Shown one piece after another: positions 62,452 through 64,000 of a stretch of DNA of 64,000 nucleotides. Location of the stretch: NCBI RefSeq assembly GCF_003144535.1, contig NZ_PHFJ01000004.1:1-64000 (forward strand). The letters run 5' to 3'. The DNA comes from Proteus penneri. GTDB taxonomy: Bacteria; Pseudomonadota; Gammaproteobacteria; Enterobacterales; Enterobacteriaceae. Both the position numbers and the translations under genes were made by a program. A model generated the notes under the pieces. The model ran no database searches. It was given only the letters and a program-made list of their open reading frames with translations, and was not told the origin of the DNA. How positions within the stretch are numbered: position 1 is the first letter of the stretch; each line of letters opens with the position of its first letter.

Positions 62452-64000
62452 TTAATCAAATTGCTTTCTTGCATTACGGAATAATCGCATCCAAGGGCTG
62501 TCTTCGCCCCAGTTATCTGGATGCCAAGAATTACTAATTGTTCTAAACACGCGTTCTGGGTGAGGCATCATAATGGTTGAACGACCATCTTTTGTCGTAA
62601 CAGCAGTGATCCCTTTTACAGAGCCATTAGGGTTTAATGGATATTGTTCTGTTGGATTACCATAGTGATCGACAAAACGTAATCCCACTAAATTTTGAGC
62701 TTCTAGTTGTGCTAATTGCTCTGCATCACGGAATTCAGCAAAACCTTCACCATGAGAAACTGCGATAGGCATTTGCGAACCCACCATACCTTGCAGTAAT
62801 AACGATGGACTTTCTGTCACTTTCACTAAACTAAAACGTGCTTCAAAACGCTCAGAACGATTGCGCACAAAACGAGGCCACAAATCTGCACCCAGAATAA
62901 GTTCTGATAATGTTGACATCATCTGGCAACCATTACAGACCCCAAGGGATAAGGTATCTTGGCGTTCAAAGAATTGAGCAAATTCATCACGTAAGCGAGA
63001 GTTAAATAAAATAGACTTCGCCCAACCTTCACCCGCGCCTAATACGTCACCGTAAGAGAATCCACCACACGCCACCAGCACATCAAAATCACTAAGTGAA
63101 CGTCGTGAGGAGTGTAAGTCACTCATATGAACATCGATAGCATCAAAACCCGCTCTGTCAAAAGCCGCCGCCATTTCAACATGAGAGTTGACGCCTTGCT
63201 CCCTTAATACCGCAATACGAGGACGGCTTCCTGTTGCAATATAAGGTGCAGCAATATCTTCATTTGGATCAAAGGTTAAATTCACATTTAACCCCGGATC
63301 GTTGAGATCTTGTTTTGCTTGATGCTCTTCATCTGCACACTCAGGGTTATCGCGTAAACGTTGCATTTGCCATGTTGTTTCTGCCCACCAAAGACGCAAG
63401 GTACTGCGTTTTTCATTATAAACTTCAGTTTCACGGCTTTGGATAATAATGGCGTCATTTTCTGTTGCTTGACCTAAATAGTGTAAACAATCCGATAAGC
63501 CATATTCAGCAAATAATGCTTCAACAACCTCTTGATGTTCAGCACTAATTTGGATCACGCCACCGAGTTCTTCATTAAAGAGTCCAGCTAAAATATCTTC
63601 ATCATACGCACTGATATCAACATGTAAGCCACAATGGCCTGTGAATGCCATTTCTGCAAGAGTGACAAATAATCCACCATCAGAACGATCGTGATAGGCC
63701 AACAATTTGCGCTCATTAACCAATTGTTGCATTACATTAAAGAACTGTTTTAACTGCTCAACATTACGAAGATCTGCCGCTTTTTGGCCGAGTTGACGAT
63801 AAACTTGTGCTAGTGCCGTCGCACCTAATGCGTTATGCCCATTTCCCAAATCAATTAGATATAGGCGATTTCCTGCTTGTGTTGATAATTCAGGTGTCAC
63901 TGTTTTACGCACATCTTCAACACGAGAAAATGCCGTGATAACTAAAGATAATGGAGAAGTAACCTCTTTGGTTTTCCCATCTTTATCTTGCCAACGCGTC
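62452..64000 (-). CDS. purL: Phosphoribosylformylglycinamidine synthase, 3' part
   Basis: Purine pathway enzyme making FGAM from FGAR, ATP and glutamine. Only about the last 515 of roughly 1295 residues are in the window; the gene continues past position 64000. Visible are the end of the synthetase domain ([21 protein letters not shown]) and the C-terminal glutamine amidotransferase with nucleophile [10 protein letters not shown] and the HPERVFR histidine. A GTG at 63912 looks like a start but is the internal valine of [10 protein letters not shown], since the conserved frame stays open upstream to the window edge. Confidence 0.97.
   Translation of the reverse strand, partial: TRWQDKDGKTKEVTSPLSLVITAFSRVEDVRKTVTPELSTQAGNRLYLIDLGNGHNALGATALAQVYRQLGQKAADLRNVEQLKQFFNVMQQLVNERKLLAYHDRSDGGLFVTLAEMAFTGHCGLHVDISAYDEDILAGLFNEELGGVIQISAEHQEVVEALFAEYGLSDCLHYLGQATENDAIIIQSRETEVYNEKRSTLRLWWAETTWQMQRLRDNPECADEEHQAKQDLNDPGLNVNLTFDPNEDIAAPYIATGSRPRIAVLREQGVNSHVEMAAAFDRAGFDAIDVHMSDLHSSRRSLSDFDVLVACGGFSYGDVLGAGEGWAKSILFNSRLRDEFAQFFERQDTLSLGVCNGCQMMSTLSELILGADLWPRFVRNRSERFEARFSLVKVTESPSLLLQGMVGSQMPIAVSHGEGFAEFRDAEQLAQLEAQNLVGLRFVDHYGNPTEQYPLNPNGSVKGITAVTTKDGRSTIMMPHPERVFRTISNSWHPDNWGEDSPWMRLFRNARKQFD

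Noticed and set aside
63910-63912. GTG at 63912 as the start of a purL-like gene of about 486 codons
   Set aside because: The frame stays open and conserved ([16 protein letters not shown]) up to the window end, so this is an internal valine of full-length PurL.

Overview
The window is a gene-dense, AT-rich stretch of chromosomal backbone from a gammaproteobacterium of the order Enterobacterales. Protein sequences and gene order are close to Escherichia coli throughout. The low G+C content, the ERIC elements, the pilW-type gene between rlmN and rodZ, and the glutamine-dependent nadE beside glnB suggest the Morganellaceae, most likely Proteus. The genus is an inference from overall character, not from a database match.

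Layout. 1-2190: a tRNA-Val(UAC) gene, gltX and two tandem tRNA-Ala(GGC) genes. 2216-3592: an accessory divergent pair, a short-chain dehydrogenase and a MarR-type regulator, with three copies of one palindrome between them. 3595-9626: ypeB, nupC (CRP-type promoter), ligA, zipA and cysZ, with a 127-bp ERIC element between zipA and ligA. 9749-19579: an unrecognised acidic protein, then cysK, ptsHI-crr, cysM and the cysPUWA sulfate/thiosulfate importer; a second ERIC element forms the 3' end of cysM. 19816-23264: yfeX, yfeY, ypeA and hemF. 23354-33219: a small orphan lipoprotein, then der, bamB, yfgM, hisS, ispG, rodZ, a shortened pilW, rlmN and ndk, all on the minus strand. 33561-43063: pbpC, the alpha-2-macroglobulin yfhM, a one-domain sseB and pepB. 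43344-49785: the complete isc iron-sulfur operon (iscR-S-U-A-hscB-hscA-fdx-iscX) with two abutting IscR sites, then trmJ. 49910-54863: suhB (boxA in its leader), an hcaT-like transporter, glyA and hmp. 54956-64000: an unrecognised membrane protein, glnB, glutamine-dependent nadE, glrR-qseG-glrK, the sRNA gene glmY, and the 3' part of purL, which runs off the window.

How the genes work together. cysZ, cysPUWA, cysK and cysM cover sulfate/thiosulfate uptake and cysteine synthesis. ptsH-ptsI-crr are the general PTS proteins. The isc operon builds Fe-S clusters used by proteins such as IspG, RlmN and ferredoxin. GlrK/GlrR would activate glmY, whose RNA controls glucosamine-6-phosphate synthase in relatives. 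PII (glnB) next to a glutamine-hydrolysing NAD synthetase links nitrogen status to NAD synthesis.

There is no prophage, IS element, CRISPR array, defence island or other clear new multi-gene system. Points of interest are local: ERIC-mediated remodelling of cysM, domain loss in SseB and PilW, unrecognised genes placed in otherwise conserved junctions, intrinsic terminators lying 15-23 nt upstream of the start codons of ligA, pbpC and hcaT, and several well-preserved regulatory sites.
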